Positions 61,501 to 64,000 of a stretch of 64,000 bases of DNA are shown in pieces. The stretch covers positions 115,718,246 to 115,782,245 of the forward strand of contig OU015523.1 of the NCBI GenBank assembly GCA_907165065.1. Direction: 5' to 3'. The notes beneath the pieces were generated by a model. The model ran no database searches and was not told the DNA's origin. It saw nothing but the letters and a program-made list of their open reading frames with translations. The stretch comes from Caprimulgus europaeus. Its lineage: Eukaryota > Chordata > Aves > Caprimulgiformes > Caprimulgidae. The position numbers and the translations under genes were made by a program. Each line of letters starts with the position of its first letter. Within the stretch, counting starts at the first letter, position 1.

Positions 61501-64000
61501 TGGGTTTATATCACATGCTTCTGCTTTTGCAATCTGCTACTTTATTTGCACTCATTACTGCACCTGTGAGTGCAAAGCTCCTCTTATGGAAATCAACAGA
61601 TCTTCCTTCTCTGAATGCACTACAAAGATTTACATACAGACAGAGATCACCTTAATTAGTCATGATGAAAATGATCTTTTATCCATACTTGAAAGAAGGC
61701 CAAGAAGGAGAGTTCAGAGATGTCCTTATGCTAGTTTTCGGGAGTGCCTTCCTGAGAAGACATTATCCCCACTGAGTGAATTCTAGTCTGTAGAAAAGGT
61801 GAAAGGAAAATACTATGTTAGGGAGTCAAACAACAGCCATGCTTACCCCATGATATTAGTATATTTGTAAGGACTTGTGAAAACACTAAGAAGAAAGAAT
61901 GTGTCATCATTCATAGAGCAGGCTGTCTATGAATGATAGCACAGGGCTATGACATTTTTGAGAAACCAGATACATTGTCAGCAGAACATACAGTAAAAAA
62001 GTGTTCCTTGTGATATTTTCCTGGTATTTGAAAAGGCAATTAAGTTGCAGATAAAGAGGATATTCTCCTTTTCAACCTTAGGCACTCATGTGCCTGTGTT
62101 AAAAGGACAGTCTTTCTTAGCTCCTAGTACAGCCCATAGAAGCTGAGCTCATCACAGGAGGTCTGTGAGCTCTGGCTCTGAGGGATCTGCTCTCATCTAC
62201 TGGATGATGGGAAGTCCACAGAGCGGCCTCCAAGCTAGGGTGGTAAATAAGATATGACTACCAACCCCTGACATCAGAGCAAACATTTTTGTCTCTGTTG
62301 AAAAAATACCGAAAGATAATGAAAAAAATAATGAAAGATATTTCATTAAAAAGGAAGCTGCTGTGAACTGTTTAGAAACTGAAGAGGGAAAAAAAGTACT
62401 ATGCTTAATTACATCCTCTTTTTAAATGTATTTATTTACCTTATATTTACACTAAATATTTGTGGGAAAATGAGAGGATTTAAAATAGAGAAGCAACCAC
62501 CCACTTTTTTTTCTCACAGTTTTTTCTTATTCCACCTGAAAAACATTGGCAAAAGATTTTTAAAATGGAAAGAAAGTAGAATAAACACATTTCTTATAGT
62601 CTTCTGAAATGTGGAAGTGTGAAAAAAATAAATTAAGAAAAAGCAGCACTTTCATATTTAATAATTTATTATCCTGATTTTTAATAAAACAAAAGGATAA
62701 AGCTATGCATGGAGAACACACAGGCTAACATGTGAAACTGCATTTGAGTAAAAAGGATTTTTTTTTTTTTTTTTTAATTTGTGAGTGCTGGGAAAACTTG
62801 AATTTGTAAATGATGAATCAGGGCAAATAATCTGCTGTAAAGTATTCCTTCAGTCAATCTAATCTGGTTTTTTGTCCATGCATTGCAAAACATCACCTTC
62901 CTTTGAGGTATGGACCTTCGCTGAGAAGTATGAAGGAATCTCCAGTCTTCTCCTTCAGCTACTGCATCACCTATTTTTTTCCTCTCTGTTTGACTTGGAG
63001 TTCAGTCAGACAGACTCGAGCTATGACAGAGCTGGTGAAGCCAGTTCCTTTCTCTGGTCTCTCCTATGAATGTCTCATACCAGTTACCACCACAGAGACC
63101 TGTTGACTGAGCTGCTTATGGGATGGCTCCCTAACCTTTCCCAGACTAAAATGGATCAGAGTTGTTATTCAATCTACTTAAGCAAACTAAGCTAATTCGT
63201 TCCCAAAATAGTTTAGAAAACAATCCCAGAAGGAGCTCTTATTGCAAAGGTGGTTTCCTCAGGCTGAGGGGAAGCAACAAGTTTAAACAGGGAGCTACTG
63301 CAGCAAATTTTATACCACCCCAGAAAGGCAGGGAAAAAGATATGGGATGCAGGCCTCATGCATTAATGATACATTATCCCACAGTAATGAGGGTGTCAGT
63401 AAAAGAAGAATTGTACCATGAAGCCAATTCCCTGTCTTTAATAAAAAGGGTTTTTTTTCCAGTTGCAAGGACTTTTAAGCAGTGCCTTGGGGTTTCAGGC
63501 CCATACATCTTTCTCTTTTTATTTTTTAAAATGAAGCAAACCATACCTCAAAAGTTATTTGCACTCAAGAATGATGACAAAACAGATGATTATGTTTGTT
63601 TAAATGTTGACAGTCTGACAAGAAAAAATCCTGTATGAAAAATGCAAGTCCCTTTTTTTCCTCACCACATGAACACTTTGAACAAAAGAATCTGGCACTG
63701 GAAAGAATGTGCCAAGTCCCACTCACAGAAGCTATTATTTATACAGTACAATATGCTCATATCATCAAGACCTTGCTCTCTGAAATATACACCTCAGCTT
63801 GAAAACTGACAGTATCTACAAGAAATGAGATGTTTAAAAAAAAAGTGATCTCTACTGTTCAAGCAACGCTGCTTCATTAATATATCTTCACTGAGCAGCA
63901 TTGCTAATTTATACCTATAAAATAATTAGCATCTGCCAGACGTACTTTTACTGTCATCAAGCTATAGGAGAAGTGTAAGTTGGTTCACATGTGCTCTGAA
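58537..64000. other. Unannotated AT-rich non-coding DNA
   Basis: No gene is supported. The longest frame, 158 codons at 63162-63638 (plus), has no domain, signal peptide or family I know, is Lys- and Phe-rich through A/T runs, and lacks splice or promoter context. A 12-bp inverted repeat at 61906-61937 and an 18-base T-run at about 62758-62775 are the only structures of note. Confidence 0.55.
61906..61937. repeat. 12-bp inverted repeat
   Basis: ATCATTCATAGA (61906-61917) pairs exactly with TCTATGAATGAT (61926-61937) around an 8-base loop. It stands alone, with no neighbouring gene signal. Confidence 0.85.

Noticed and set aside
63162-63638. 158-codon open frame, plus strand
   Set aside because: It is the longest frame not explained by a repeat, but it has no domain, no recognised family, A/T-run driven composition and no splice or promoter context.
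1-64000. tRNA, rRNA, CRISPR arrays, operons or bacterial promoters
   Set aside because: None was seen. The content is vertebrate nuclear DNA, so bacterial feature types do not apply.

Overview
The window is nuclear DNA of a bird. The evidence is six recognisable CR1 LINE copies with the avian CR1 3' terminus (ATTCTATGATTCTATGA or a relative), LTRs of two ERV families I know from many birds, and long AT-rich, CpG-poor sequence with no compact genes. I cannot name the species. The LTR families suggest Neoaves, which is inference from memory.

I see no intact protein-coding gene. Every convincing coding signal is a decayed relic: CR1 ORF2 reverse transcriptase/C-terminal fragments and one contactin-type immunoglobulin exon. 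The remaining open frames are short, unsupported by homology I recognise, and typical of chance in AT-rich DNA.

Layout: 1-1459 unannotated; 1460-2937 CR1 (+) with RT motifs; 2938-10681 unannotated apart from a perfect 17-bp inverted repeat (6339-6390) and a possible MIR-like SINE (5695-5780); 10682-11615 CR1 (+); 15187-15670 solo ERV LTR; 22790-23125 isolated GC-rich block; 24178-24262 MIR-like SINE; 25579-25636 duplicated hairpin; 28774-29137 ERV LTR fragment; 34076-34207 short CR1 tail; 34530-35635 ancient degraded CR1; 38442-39610 ERV LTR split by a CR1 inserted in the opposite orientation (38520-39075); 41534-42295 older CR1 (+); 47530-48314 nearly complete solo LTR of a second family; 48607-48765 AT-rich low-complexity tract followed by CR1 (-) at 48799-49548; 57832-58008 contactin-like exon relic; 58465-58536 LTR 3' remnant; 58011-64000 otherwise unannotated.

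The most interesting item is 57832-58008 (+). After a strong polypyrimidine tract and AG it encodes 58 codons that align without gaps to the second half of the first Ig domain of contactins, closest in my memory to CNTN5. Conserved domain residues are changed and the exon ends in an in-frame TGA where a splice donor should be. It is best read as a decayed or duplicated contactin exon, and it suggests that the window lies within or near a contactin gene with very large introns. No other contactin exon was recognised in the 64 kb.
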